Notes: generated by a model from the letters alone, not told the origin. DNA of 64,000 nucleotides from Streptomyces griseocarneus (GCA_003674045.1 PENC01000002.1:930001-994000); one strand, 5' to 3'. Shown: positions 44,995 to 54,005, counted from the stretch's first letter. Translations and numbers: made by a program.

Positions 44995-45348
44995 GGGTGG
45001 CCTTCGGTCGGCGGGGATGATCACCCCACCCAACCGTTCGGCTACCACCCGTACGCGGCCCCTGACGGGGCCTTGTCGTGGCGGGTCTCCGGCTTTACGC
45101 AGCTTTGACGGCGCCTACCGGGGAGGTTCCTGAGCTCCGTTTGCGTCTGCGGGTCCGGTGGGGGCTTGTCGCGCAGTTCCCCGCGCCCCTTATGGGGCGC
45201 CCCCACCCGGGGGCCTGGGGGCGCAGCCCCCAGGAAGAACTTCTTCCTCCCACCTTCACCACCCGCCGCGCCGAAGCGCGCCCCCCCATTTGTTGCGCCG
45301 GGATGAAATCCCAGCGCAGACGCGTTGTGATCCCCGGAATCAGGCACC
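44995..45348. repeat. Divergent region, 354 bp, mostly a reverse-oriented dispersed repeat
   Basis: No gene is seen. The dispersed repeat runs in reverse orientation from about 45108 to 45240, with core at 45148-45189, a short partner GGGGCGC, and a GGGGGCGCAGCCCCC hairpin at 45216-45230. It lies between the divergent kdpB and ABC transporter genes, so unlike most copies it is near promoters and not only at gene ends. The ABC start GTG 45349 has only a weak ribosome site. Confidence 0.65.
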
Positions 45349-48300
45349 GTGGACAACGGGAGGGCGACGGTGGGGACGACGGACACGCGCGGCCGAGAGG
45401 CGCGCGGCCGAGGATGGGCCCGCCGCTTGGCGGGTCACTGTTGGCGGTACCGCCGCAGCGTGCTGCTCGCGCTCGGCTCCTCGCTCGGCGGCATGGCCGT
45501 CATGGCTCTCGTCCCGCTCATACCCAAGCTGATCATCGACGACGTCATCGGCGCGCACGACCGGCCGCTCGCCCCCTGGGCGGGCCTGCTGATCGCCGCC
45601 GCGCTCGTCGTCTACGGCCTCACGTACCTGCGCCGCTACTACGGCGGACGGCTCGCCCTCGACGTCCAGCACGACCTGCGTACCGAGATGTTCGCCTCGA
45701 TCGCCCGCCTCGACGGCAGGCGGCAGGACGAGCTCTCGACCGGCCAGGTCGTCGGCCGGGGCACCAGCGACCTCCAGCTGGTGCAGAGCCTGCTGTTCAT
45801 GCTGCCGATGATGATCGGCAACATCCTGCTCTTCGTGATCTCCCTCGTGGTGATGCTCTTCCTGTCGCCGCTGCTCACGGTCGTGGCCCTGGCCGTGGCG
45901 CCCGCGCTGTGGTTCCTGGCGAAGCGCAGCAGGGCCAAGCTGTTCCCGGCCACCTGGTACGCGCAGGGGCAGGCCGCGGCCGTGGCGGGCGTCGTGGACG
46001 GCGCGGTCACCGGCGTCCGCGTCGTCAAGGGCTTCGGCCAGGAGGAGCAGGAGGCGGGCAAGCTCCGCACGGTGAGCCGCCGCCTCTTCGCCGGCCGGCT
46101 GCGCACGGTGCGGCTGAACGCCCGTTACACCCCGGTCCTCCAGGCCGTACCCGCCCTCGGGCAGGTCGCCATGCTGGCGCTCGGCGGCTGGATGGCGACG
46201 CGCGGCCAGATCACGCTCGGTACGTTCGTCGCCTTCTCGACCTATCTGTCGCAGCTCGTCGGGCCCGTGCGCATGCTCACGATGATGCTGACCGTGGGCC
46301 AGCAGGCGCGCGCGGGCGTGGAGCGCGTCTTCGAGCTGATCGACACCGAACCGGAGGTGGAGGAGCGCGACGGGGCGCACGAGCTGCCCGCGGACGCCCC
46401 CGCCACCGTGGAGTTCGACGGCGTCACCTTCGGCTACACCCCGGAACGGCCCGTCCTCACCGACCTCTCCCTGCGCATCGAGCCGGGCGAGACGCTCGCC
46501 GTGGTCGGCGCGTCCGGCAGCGGCAAGTCCACCGTCTCCCTGCTGCTGCCGCGCTTCTACGACGTGACGGGCGGCGCCGTGCGCGTCGGCGGCCACGACG
46601 TGCGCGACCTGACGCTGCACTCGCTGCGGGCGGCCATCGGGCTGGTGCCGGAGGACAGCTTCCTGTTCTCCGCGTCGATCCGCGACAACATCGCGTACGG
46701 CCACCCGGAGGCCACCGACGAGCAGATACGCGCCGCCGCGCGCGCCGCGCAGGCCGACGGCTTCATATCCGCCCTGCCCGACGGCTACGACACGGAGGTC
46801 GGCGAGCAGGGCCTCACCCTCTCCGGCGGCCAGCGGCAGCGCGTGGCCCTCGCCCGCGCGATCCTCACCGACCCCCGGCTGCTGCTCCTCGACGACGCGA
46901 CGTCCGCGGTGGACGCGCGCGTGGAGCACGAGATACACGAGGCGCTGCGCGGCGTCATGGCGGGCCGTACGACCCTGCTGATAGCCCACCGCGCGTCCAC
47001 CCTGGCGCTCGCCGACCGCATAGCCGTGCTCGACGGCGGAAGGCTCGTCGACCTCGGCACGGCGGCGGAACTGGAAGCCCGCTGCGAGCTCTACCGCAGA
47101 CTGCTGACGGACCCGGAGGAGCTCGCGGGCGTCCCGCAGGACCCGGCGGGCCTGGTGGCCGCGCCGGAACCGGAATCCCCCCTCGCGCTCGCGGGCGCCT
47201 TCGGCGGCGAGGCGGCGGCGAGCGGCCTCGTCGTCCCGGCCGGACCGCCCCGGCAGCAGAAGCACGTCGACGGCGTCACCCCGTCCCTCTGGGTCCGCAA
47301 GGACACCGGCCGCTCCCCCGACCTCGCCGGGATGCCCGCCTCGCCCGAGCTGCTCGCCGAGGTCGCCGCGCTGCCGCCCGCGAACGACACCCCGGACGTC
47401 GACGAGGAGCGGGCGGCCCGCCCCGAGGAGTCGTACGGCCTGCGGCAGCTGCTGCGCGGCTTCGGCGTCCCCCTCGTACTGAGCCTGCTGCTGGTCACCG
47501 TGGACGCGGTCGCCGGGCTGCTGCTGCCGGTGCTGATCCGGCACGGCATCGACAAGGGCGTACGCGAGCTCGCGCTCGGCGCCGTGTGGGCGGCGTCCGC
47601 GCTGGCCCTGCTGGTGGTGCTCGCGCAGTGGGCCGCGCAGTTCGCGGAGACGCGGCTGGCCGGGCGCACCGGTGAGCGCGTCCTCTACGCGCTCCGCGTG
47701 AAGATCTTCGCCCAGCTCCAGCGGCTCGGCCTCGACTACTACGAGCGCGAGCTCACCGGCAAGATCATGACCCGGATGACGACGGACGTGGACGCCCTGT
47801 CGTCGTTCCTCCAGACCGGCCTGATCACCGCCGTCGTCTCCGTCCTCACCTTCTTCGGCATCCTCGTCGCGCTGCTGGTCCTCGACGTCCAGCTGGCCCT
47901 CGTCGTCTTCGCGACGCTGCCGCTGCTGGTGATCGGCACCGTCGTCTTCCGCAGGCACAGCGTCAAGGCGTACGAGCTCGCCCGCGAGCGCGTGGGCCTG
48001 GTCAACGCCGACCTCCAGGAGGGCGTCGCCGGGCTGCGCATCGTGCAGGCGTTCCGCCGGGAGGACGCGGGCGCCCGGCGCTTCGGCGAGCGCAGCGACG
48101 ACTACCGCAGGGCGCGGGTGCGCGGCCAGTGGCTGATATCGGTCTACTTCCCGTTCGTGCAGCTGCTGTCGTCCGTCGCCTCGGCCGCGGTGCTCATCGT
48201 GGGCGCGGGCCGGGTGGGCGACGGCACGCTGACGGCGGGCGCGCTGGTGGCGTACCTGCTCTACATCGACCTCTTCTTCGCCCCCGTGCAGCAGCTGTCG

Positions 48301-49155
48301 CAGGTCTTCGACGGCTACCAGCAGGCGACGGTCTCGCTGGGCCGCATCCAGGAGCTGCTGCGCGAGACCACGACGACGCCGACGCCGGCCGAGCCGCGCG
48401 CGGTGCGGGAGCTGGGCGGCGAGGTCGTCTTCGACGACGTGCACTTCCACTACGGCGACGGGGAGCCCGCGCTGTCCGGGATCGCCCTGACGATCCCGGC
48501 GGGGCAGACCGTGGCGTTCGTCGGCGAGACGGGCGCGGGCAAGTCCACGCTGGTCAAGCTGGTGGCACGGTTCTACGACCCGACCTCGGGCGCGGTGCGC
48601 GTGGACGGCCACGACCTGCGCGACCTGGACCCCACCGGCTACCGGCACCGGCTGGGCGTCGTCCCCCAGGAGCCGTACCTCTTCCCGGGCACGGTGCGCG
48701 ACGCCATCGCGTACGGCCGCCCGGACGCCTCCGACGCGGAGGTCGAGGCGGCGGCGCGGGCGGTCGGCGCGCACGACATGGTCGCCTCGCTCGACGACGG
48801 CTATCTGCACGAGGTCACCGAGCGCGGCCGCAACCTCTCCGCGGGCCAGCGGCAGCTGATCGCCCTGGCCCGGGCGGAGCTGGTGAACCCGGACGTCCTG
48901 CTGCTGGACGAGGCCACCGCCGCCCTGGACCTGGCCACGGAAGCCCTGGTCAACCAGGCCACGGACCGCCTCGCGGGCACGCGCACGACCCTCGTCGTCG
49001 CCCACCGCCTCTCCACAGCGGCCCGCGCGGACCGCGTGATCGTCATGGCCGACGGGCGCGTGGCGGAGGACGGCACGCACGCGGAGCTGCTGACGCTGAA
49101 CGGGCGTTACGCGCGGCTGTGGCGGACTTTCACCGGAGAAGCGATCATGGCCTGA
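45349..49155 (+). CDS. Fused ABC exporter with two membrane and two ATPase domains
   Basis: This 1268-residue protein has the order TMD1-NBD1-linker-TMD2-NBD2, equal to a heterodimeric exporter joined end to end. NBD1 has Walker A GASGSGKST (about residue 386), signature LSGGQRQR and Walker B LLLLDDATSAVD. NBD2 has GETGAGKST (about 1057), signature LSAGQRQL and LLLDEATAALD. In NBD1 an Asp replaces the catalytic Glu, and the NBD2 signature that pairs with it is altered, so one ATP site should be degenerate, as in TM287/288-type pumps. An acidic linker (about 585-690) joins the halves. The substrate could be drugs or lipids and is unknown. GTG 45349 is the likely start. Confidence 0.88.
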   Translation: MDNGRATVGTTDTRGREARGRGWARRLAGHCWRYRRSVLLALGSSLGGMAVMALVPLIPKLIIDDVIGAHDRPLAPWAGLLIAAALVVYGLTYLRRYYGGRLALDVQHDLRTEMFASIARLDGRRQDELSTGQVVGRGTSDLQLVQSLLFMLPMMIGNILLFVISLVVMLFLSPLLTVVALAVAPALWFLAKRSRAKLFPATWYAQGQAAAVAGVVDGAVTGVRVVKGFGQEEQEAGKLRTVSRRLFAGRLRTVRLNARYTPVLQAVPALGQVAMLALGGWMATRGQITLGTFVAFSTYLSQLVGPVRMLTMMLTVGQQARAGVERVFELIDTEPEVEERDGAHELPADAPATVEFDGVTFGYTPERPVLTDLSLRIEPGETLAVVGASGSGKSTVSLLLPRFYDVTGGAVRVGGHDVRDLTLHSLRAAIGLVPEDSFLFSASIRDNIAYGHPEATDEQIRAAARAAQADGFISALPDGYDTEVGEQGLTLSGGQRQRVALARAILTDPRLLLLDDATSAVDARVEHEIHEALRGVMAGRTTLLIAHRASTLALADRIAVLDGGRLVDLGTAAELEARCELYRRLLTDPEELAGVPQDPAGLVAAPEPESPLALAGAFGGEAAASGLVVPAGPPRQQKHVDGVTPSLWVRKDTGRSPDLAGMPASPELLAEVAALPPANDTPDVDEERAARPEESYGLRQLLRGFGVPLVLSLLLVTVDAVAGLLLPVLIRHGIDKGVRELALGAVWAASALALLVVLAQWAAQFAETRLAGRTGERVLYALRVKIFAQLQRLGLDYYERELTGKIMTRMTTDVDALSSFLQTGLITAVVSVLTFFGILVALLVLDVQLALVVFATLPLLVIGTVVFRRHSVKAYELARERVGLVNADLQEGVAGLRIVQAFRREDAGARRFGERSDDYRRARVRGQWLISVYFPFVQLLSSVASAAVLIVGAGRVGDGTLTAGALVAYLLYIDLFFAPVQQLSQVFDGYQQATVSLGRIQELLRETTTTPTPAEPRAVRELGGEVVFDDVHFHYGDGEPALSGIALTIPAGQTVAFVGETGAGKSTLVKLVARFYDPTSGAVRVDGHDLRDLDPTGYRHRLGVVPQEPYLFPGTVRDAIAYGRPDASDAEVEAAARAVGAHDMVASLDDGYLHEVTERGRNLSAGQRQLIALARAELVNPDVLLLDEATAALDLATEALVNQATDRLAGTRTTLVVAHRLSTAARADRVIVMADGRVAEDGTHAELLTLNGRYARLWRTFTGEAIMA

Positions 49156-49201
49156 CGGCCGGGAACGGATACGGCCGGACCGCACAGAACGCAGGGGGAC
49201 C

Positions 49202-49798
49202 ATGCGCAAGCTCACGTATTTCATCGGCATGACCATCGACGGGTGCATCGCGGGCCCGGACGACGAATACGACTTCATGGTCGCGTTCGCGACGGACGAG
49301 CACTCGGCGGAGTACTCGGCGGCGCTCCAGGCGAGCCACCCGGACACCCTGCCCACACACATCCGCCCCTACCTCGGCCTGGGCCCCGAGAACCGCGACT
49401 TCGACACGGTGGTCATGGGCCGCGGCACCTACGACCCGGGCCTGAAGGAAGGCATCACCAGCCCGTACGCGCACCTCAAGCAGTACGTGGTCTCGAAGTC
49501 GATCACCACGAGCCCCGACCCGGACGTCACCGTCTTCTCCGGCGACCCCGTCGACCTCGTCCGCGACCTCAAAACCCAGGACGGCAAGGCCATCTGGCTC
49601 TGCGGCGGCGCCAACCTCGCGGGCCAGCTCCGCGAAGAGATCGACGAGCTCGTCGTCAAGATCTACCCGTTCGTGGCGGGCGACGGCATCCGCCTCTTCT
49701 CGTCGACCACCTTCGCCCCGGAGCGGTACGACCTGCGCGAGACGCGGTCGTTCGCGAACGGGGCGGTGGTGCTGCGGTATGTGAAGCGGGCCGGGTAG
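49202..49798 (+). CDS. Dihydrofolate reductase-fold (RibD C-terminal) family protein
   Basis: This 198-residue protein has the DHFR-like NAD(P)H-binding fold: YFIGMTIDGCIAGPDDEYDF at the start, DTVVMGRGTYDP in the middle, KAIWLCGGANLAGQL as the nucleotide-binding turn, and a final strand GAVVLRYVKR. It is not the essential dihydrofolate reductase, and its natural substrate is unknown. ATG 49202 follows CAGGGGGACC. It lies 46 bp after the ABC transporter and may be co-transcribed with it. Confidence 0.82.
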   Translation: MRKLTYFIGMTIDGCIAGPDDEYDFMVAFATDEHSAEYSAALQASHPDTLPTHIRPYLGLGPENRDFDTVVMGRGTYDPGLKEGITSPYAHLKQYVVSKSITTSPDPDVTVFSGDPVDLVRDLKTQDGKAIWLCGGANLAGQLREEIDELVVKIYPFVAGDGIRLFSSTTFAPERYDLRETRSFANGAVVLRYVKRAG

Positions 49799-49843
49799 GA
49801 CGGCGGGGGCGCCTACCTGGCGAAACATACCCGGTCGGCCGCG

Positions 49844-50230
49844 TCAGTGGTTGAGGTCGAGGACAGGGACGCTCCGGCCCTCGTAAACCTTGGGTTCGAC
49901 CGTGGCGATCAGCGCGTCCGCACCCCATTCGGGAAGGTGCCGCACGGCATGCAACGCGGCACCGATCCCTGGAGAGACGCCGTCGCGGCGCAGCTGGGCA
50001 ACGCCGAGCATGGCCGGGTAGTCGAGGTCGACGGTGTGAATGACGTCAAGCTGGCCGATGTGCTCGGCGAGCCCCAGGTGTTCCCGGTCGGCCTCGAGGA
50101 TCGACAGCACTGGCGCCCACAGCCGTGTTTCGGGTTCGAAGTACGCCCGGTGGATCAGCGCGGACACCTGACGATTGCCCGACAGGGCCAACAGCGTGGG
50201 GGTGTCCAGGACGAGATGGTGCTGGATCAC
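49844..50230 (-). CDS. PIN-domain-like toxin (VapC type)
   Basis: This 128-residue protein has the compact PIN layout with acidic residues near the N-terminus (HHLVLDTPTLLALSG), in the middle (PVLSILEADREH) and near the end (WGADALIATVEP). PIN proteins are metal-dependent RNases that act as growth inhibitors. The ATG overlaps the antitoxin stop by 4 bp (ATGA), the standard coupling in VapBC. The acidic set is slightly unusual for VapC, so activity needs testing. Confidence 0.75.
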   Translation of the reverse strand: MIQHHLVLDTPTLLALSGNRQVSALIHRAYFEPETRLWAPVLSILEADREHLGLAEHIGQLDVIHTVDLDYPAMLGVAQLRRDGVSPGIGAALHAVRHLPEWGADALIATVEPKVYEGRSVPVLDLNH

Positions 50231-50499
50231 GCCGCGGCACCCCGCTGCGCCTGCGGCTGCGCGAAAGCCTCACGGAGCCGACGCCCCATGGCTGCGCTCT
50301 CCTCGTCCGTCACCTCGACACCGAAGTGCTCGGCCAGATACGCGCGGGCCTGCTCCGCCCGTTCCCGTCGCTCCTCCTCGGTGAGCGTGGACTCCGCGAA
50401 CTCCTGAACCAGCGATCGGATCGACGTGCCACGGGACTCGGCGATGACCGCCAAGCGGTCTCGTACCTCTGCGGGGACTCGGATCATGGCGTCAGACAT
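50227..50499 (-). CDS. Ribbon-helix-helix antitoxin (VapB-like)
   Basis: This 90-residue protein starts MSDAMIRVPAEVRDRLAVIA, a ribbon-helix-helix DNA-binding segment. An acidic helical C-terminal half (LTEEERRERAEQARAYLAEH) follows, which would wrap the toxin. Antitoxins of this kind repress their own operon together with the toxin. A set of overlapping palindromes lies directly upstream at 50509-50529. The start ATG 50499 is the only one that keeps the domain intact without extending into the operator. Confidence 0.82.
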   Translation of the reverse strand: MSDAMIRVPAEVRDRLAVIAESRGTSIRSLVQEFAESTLTEEERRERAEQARAYLAEHFGVEVTDEESAAMGRRLREAFAQPQAQRGAAA

Positions 50500-50508
50500 G
50501 ACAGAAAG

Positions 50509-50529
50509 TATACGTCCACGTATACGTGG
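50509..50529. promoter_or_regulatory. Overlapping palindromes, candidate operator of the VapBC-like module
   Basis: TATACGT-CC-ACGTATA (50509-50524) is a perfect 7-2-7 inverted repeat. CCACGTATACGTGG (50516-50529) is a perfect 14-bp palindrome that overlaps it. Three TATACGT/ACGTATA half-sites therefore sit in 20 bp, ten bases upstream of the antitoxin ATG. This AT-rich stretch stands out in a GC-rich genome and probably overlaps the promoter. Confidence 0.8.
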
Positions 50530-50752
50530 GATGCCAGGAAACCACACCCCCAGAGTTACCTCGCAGGTCAGGTTGACGGCACTGCCATCGAAGGCCCACC
50601 CACCCCGGCCCGAATCCGGAAGCACCGACTCCCCGGGGGCGGACGCGCGAGAGCGGTAATCCCCTGTTGATGGAATACCGATCGCCCCCGACAACAGTGC
50701 ACGCAGGCAACCGGCCCGGGAGAGGGCCGAGTTCTCGACCAAGGAGCATTCC

Positions 50753-51160
50753 ATGCGTGCACGGAGAATCACCGGTCTGGCCCTCGCCGCGGCGGCGCTG
50801 ACCTCGACGATGGCGCTGGCGGGCGCGGGCACCGCATCCGCCTCCACCGGCGGCGGTTGCGCCGGCCCCACCTACAAGAACGTGTGCGTCGCCGACCACA
50901 ACAACGGCCGCATCGGCGCGGACGCCTACCTCAACTTCGGGAACGTGGACTCCAAGTGCTACGTGACCTTCGGAGTCTTCGACAAGACGACGTGGGGGTA
51001 CGCCACCTCCCAGGCGGTCCCCTGCCAGAACGGCTACCAGCACCTCGGCATCGAGCTGACCAACCCGGCCCAGGGGCACGACTACGTCGGGTTCACGCAT
51101 GTGCACTGGCTCGGCAACAGCGACTACGAAACCCAGGACAGCCCCATCCTGACCTACTGA
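50753..51160 (+). CDS. Small secreted protein of unknown function
   Basis: This 135-residue protein has a clear signal peptide (MRARRITGLALAAAALTSTM to about TASAS) and a mature part of about 105 residues with four cysteines (GGGCAG, KNVCVAD, SKCYVTF, VPCQN), enough for two disulfides. Many aromatic residues and the segments YLNFGNVD and YVGFTHVHWLGN suggest a beta-rich fold. I do not recognise the family. A strong ribosome site (AAGGAG, 50741-50746) precedes ATG 50753. It stands alone between the toxin module and the small gene at 51288. Confidence 0.75.
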   Translation: MRARRITGLALAAAALTSTMALAGAGTASASTGGGCAGPTYKNVCVADHNNGRIGADAYLNFGNVDSKCYVTFGVFDKTTWGYATSQAVPCQNGYQHLGIELTNPAQGHDYVGFTHVHWLGNSDYETQDSPILTY

Positions 51161-51287
51161 TCCGGCCCGCCCGGCTGCGGCGCGTGAGATGGGCGTGCCC
51201 CTCGGGGCACACCCAGGCCGCCCCGCCGCGACGAGGTGGCCACAGCCCACGGCTGCGACCACCCAGCGGCGGGGCCGCGTTCCCCGG

Positions 51288-51512
51288 CTATCCGTGCGTC
51301 GCGTCGTAGTGCGTCACGAGCCGGTCCAGAAGAGCCGCCGCCTCCGCCTCGGCGCCGCTCCGCAGCGCGGCGTCGCGGGCGATGCCCAGGGAGAGGCATT
51401 CCGTGCACCGCGGCAGCTCTTCCTTGTCCGGCACGGCCGGGGGGCCGCCGGTGTGGGGGACGGGGACGACGGCCCGTGGTCGCTCCGGCGGGAACTTCGA
51501 GGGGCTTGGCAT
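51288..51512 (-). CDS. Small conserved-type Streptomyces protein divergent from a TPR regulator
   Basis: The 74-residue product starts MPSPSKFPPERPRAVVPVPH and ends with an acidic, Ala-rich helix (LLDRLVTHYDATHG). A CTECLSLGIARDAALRSG segment carries two cysteines. The ATG at 51512 has GAAGAGAG upstream. It shares its upstream region with the regulator at 51648, and small genes beside such regulators are common in Streptomyces, often as partners. Function unknown. Confidence 0.55.
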   Translation of the reverse strand: MPSPSKFPPERPRAVVPVPHTGGPPAVPDKEELPRCTECLSLGIARDAALRSGAEAEAAALLDRLVTHYDATHG

Positions 51513-51603
51513 CTCTCTTCGCAGCCTTCCTGATCGGTGAACCCTTCTCGCTCCAGGCAACCGCGCGACTACGCACAGCGGTACTGTGAGGGCGGCGGCA
51601 GGA

Positions 51604-51618
51604 CTTAAGAGTTTTAAG
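51604..51618. promoter_or_regulatory. AT-rich inverted repeat in a divergent promoter
   Basis: CTTAA (51604-51608) and TTAAG (51614-51618) with spacer GAGTT form a symmetric AT-rich element just upstream of the TPR regulator gene and between it and the divergent small gene. It could be a regulator binding site or promoter element. AT-rich symmetry is rare here, so chance is less likely. Confidence 0.4.
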
Positions 51619-51647
51619 CAGCCTCCGTACGCGAGGAGTTGAGCACG

Positions 51648-52988
51648 GTGAAGATGCCAGAGCCGAACTCGGGACTGGAGCGGCTGTACCGCGAAACCGG
51701 CTGGACGATGCGGCAGTTCGCCCAGGCGGTCAATCGCCTGGGCACCGAGCGCGGCACTCCGCTGAAGTACCGCGAGCCGTCCGTCCATCAGTGGCTCCAG
51801 GGCCATCTGCCGAAGGCGGACGTCCGGCCGCTCGTCCTGGAAGCCCTCGCCCGCAGACTGCGGCGGCCTGTCACCCATGCGGAGGTGGGGTTCCTGGGAG
51901 GGTCGGGTGAGCCGGATTCCCGTGCCGGCACCGTGGAAGGCATTGTCGACCTGGGGCGCCAGGACATGGACCCGTCCCGGCGCGGTGTGCTCGGAGCCGC
52001 TCTGTTCTCGGTCGCGCTCACCGTTCCCGACTGGCAGGACGTGGTCGGGCGTATGGAGAACGTGCAGACAGGCTCGGCGCTACGCATCGGAATGCCCGAT
52101 GTGGAAACGGTCATCGCCATGACTGAGCGGCTCTCCGAGCTGGACGACCAGTTCGGCGGACGCCATGCCCGCCCCATGGCTGCCGCGTTTCTGGTGAACA
52201 CGGTTGCGCCCTACCTGAAGGCCGAAGCGCCGGAACACGTCCGTAAAGCCATGATGTCGGCAGCCTCCGACCTCTGCTATCTGACCGGCTATATGGCCGT
52301 GGACGAGGGACTGGAGGGGCTGGCGCAGCAGTACTACATGAAGGCTCTGGAGCTCGCGGGAGCATCCGAGGATCACCTCACCTATTGCACGACATTGCGG
52401 GGAATGAGCCTCCAAGCCGTCGATCTCGGGCACGGTGACGAAGCGCTGCGACTGGCCAACGCCGCCGCTGCCGCCTCACCGAACGCGGGTCCGCGCATGC
52501 GCGCTTTCCTGGCGGGCCAGCAGGCGCACGCCGCCGCCCAGACAGGCGACCGCAGCAGTGCGCTCATGTACCTCAAGGAAGCGGAAGTGGCGATGGAGAA
52601 GGCGGAGTCGAGGGAAAAGGCATTCGGCTCGTACGACCCCTCCTCGTTGCACTACCACATCAGCCATGTCTGCCATGAGCTCGGCGATCTGCCCGGAGCC
52701 GTGAAGGCCATGCAGGAATCGGACCGGCTCTGCTACGACATCTATCGCCGGTCCAGGGTGAAGGAACGGGCGACGATCGCCGAATTCCAGATGGAACTCG
52801 GGCACCTGGAAGCGGCCTGCCACACCTGGCAGCAGGCACTGGACGAATACCCACTGCTGCAGAGCGGCCGGGTCGACCGCCGTATGCGGGCCATGCTCAC
52901 CCTGGTCCGCCCCCACCTCAACAACCCCACCGCCCGCACCCTTCACGAGCGCGCCATGCAGGTCGTGCCTCCCGCCGTCACGGCCTGA
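51648..52988 (+). CDS. Helix-turn-helix regulator with TPR-like C-terminal domain
   Basis: From GTG 51648 the protein has 446 residues. An N-terminal helical domain (LERLYRETGWTMRQFAQAVN ... SVHQWLQGHLPK) resembles an XRE-type HTH. A segment SRRGVLGAALFSVAL looks like a Tat signal, but it is internal (about residue 110), which explains why such proteins are sometimes called Tat pathway proteins. The C-terminal two thirds are TPR-like helices (LAQQYYMKALELAGA, SALMYLKEAEVAMEKAE). GTG 51648 is chosen because GAGGAG (51633-51638) is nine bases upstream; a TTG at 51639 touches that site directly. It resembles NsdA-type developmental regulators of Streptomyces, but the match is only by general architecture. 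Confidence 0.7.
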   Translation: MKMPEPNSGLERLYRETGWTMRQFAQAVNRLGTERGTPLKYREPSVHQWLQGHLPKADVRPLVLEALARRLRRPVTHAEVGFLGGSGEPDSRAGTVEGIVDLGRQDMDPSRRGVLGAALFSVALTVPDWQDVVGRMENVQTGSALRIGMPDVETVIAMTERLSELDDQFGGRHARPMAAAFLVNTVAPYLKAEAPEHVRKAMMSAASDLCYLTGYMAVDEGLEGLAQQYYMKALELAGASEDHLTYCTTLRGMSLQAVDLGHGDEALRLANAAAAASPNAGPRMRAFLAGQQAHAAAQTGDRSSALMYLKEAEVAMEKAESREKAFGSYDPSSLHYHISHVCHELGDLPGAVKAMQESDRLCYDIYRRSRVKERATIAEFQMELGHLEAACHTWQQALDEYPLLQSGRVDRRMRAMLTLVRPHLNNPTARTLHERAMQVVPPAVTA

Positions 52989-53030
52989 ACATACGGCCCG
53001 CCTATGATCGCCCTGGCGAGAGGGCGGCAC

Positions 53031-53657
53031 ATGGCGGTCGAGGACACCAAGGAACGACTGATCGGCGCGGCGGGGGCCGTGCTGAGGGCGCAGGGGTACG
53101 GCAGGTCCAGCGCGCGGACGATCGCCAAGGAGGCCGGGGTCAATTCGGCGCTGGTCTTCTATCACTTCGGCGGTGTCGACGCGCTGCTGTTCGCCGCGCT
53201 GGACCGGTCCTCCGAGGAGCGGATGGCGGTGCTGGCGGGGGCCGTCGCGGACTGCCGGACGCTGGAGGACCTGGTCGAGGCCGGTACGCGGATCTACCGG
53301 CACGACGTCGAGGCCGGGCATCTGACGCTCTTCTCCGAGCTCGTGGCCGCGGCCGTGGCCAAGCCCGAGCTGCGGGAGGAGATCAAGGTACGGGCCGAGC
53401 CGTGGCTCGCGTTCATCGAGGAGACGCTGGAGCGGGTCATCGGGGGCACGCCGCTGGCCCGGCTGATGCCCCCGCGGGATCTGGCCGACGCCGCGCTCAC
53501 GTTCTATCTGGGCGTCAATCTCTTCACGGTGCTGGACGCCGACCGCTCGCGCACGGAGTCGGTGTTCGCGATGGCGCGACGGCTCGCCCCGCGCGCGCGG
53601 CTCCTGACCCGGCGCCTGCCCGCCCGGCTCGGTGGCAAGCGGCGCGCGCACAGCTGA
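53031..53657 (+). CDS. TetR-family transcriptional regulator
   Basis: This 208-residue protein starts MAVEDTKERLIGAAGAVLRA and has the TetR DNA-binding helix-turn-helix (SARTIAKEAGVNSALVFYHF). A ligand-binding helical domain follows. ATG 53031 has GAGAGG seven bases upstream, better than the in-frame ATG 53004. The C-terminal TetR segment has LGVNLFTVLDADR. The target and ligand are unknown, because neighbouring genes give no hint. Confidence 0.88.
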   Translation: MAVEDTKERLIGAAGAVLRAQGYGRSSARTIAKEAGVNSALVFYHFGGVDALLFAALDRSSEERMAVLAGAVADCRTLEDLVEAGTRIYRHDVEAGHLTLFSELVAAAVAKPELREEIKVRAEPWLAFIEETLERVIGGTPLARLMPPRDLADAALTFYLGVNLFTVLDADRSRTESVFAMARRLAPRARLLTRRLPARLGGKRRAHS

Positions 53658-54005
53658 CGCGCTCCCCGTACGGAACCGCTCCGCGGCGCCGCCCGTCCAA
53701 ACGGCGTGCTGTCGACCGGCCGCGGTCGGTGTCGGCGTAGGCCGCTGGCCGCGTTGCTGACCCTCCCTCTCCGCCGTCCGCGGCCGACAGCGCGGCCCGT
53801 CACCGGCGCACCCCCCTTCAAGCGCCGGTGGCGGCACCCTCCGCGCCAAGCGCGTACGCCCCGCGTACAGGCCGTACGGCGCGCCCCGCGCCTGCTCCCT
53901 CCCACCCGCCACGCGGGCGTGAAGCTGGCATCCGCTCCCGCTCGGCGGCCACGCTGGAGCGCACGGAGACATACAAAGAGGGGCACGAAGGGCGGGGGAC
54001 ATCAC
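53658..54005. other. Intergenic region, 348 bp, no gene recognised
   Basis: No gene, promoter or repeat of the dispersed families was recognised. The reading frames crossing it are Arg/Pro-rich and look like noise. A purine-rich stretch (AAAGAGGGGCACGAAGGGCGGGG, given here as 53976-53998) directly precedes the lipoprotein start and may carry its ribosome site. Confidence 0.5.

Noticed and set aside
45340..49362. A 1340-codon open frame on the minus strand
   Set aside because: It is the mirror frame of the fused ABC transporter, with Arg/His/Gln-rich low-complexity sequence and no motif.
53504..53986. Minus-strand open frame of 160 codons crossing the end of the TetR gene
   Set aside because: It overlaps the TetR gene in antisense, is extremely Arg-rich, and has no ribosome site or domain.
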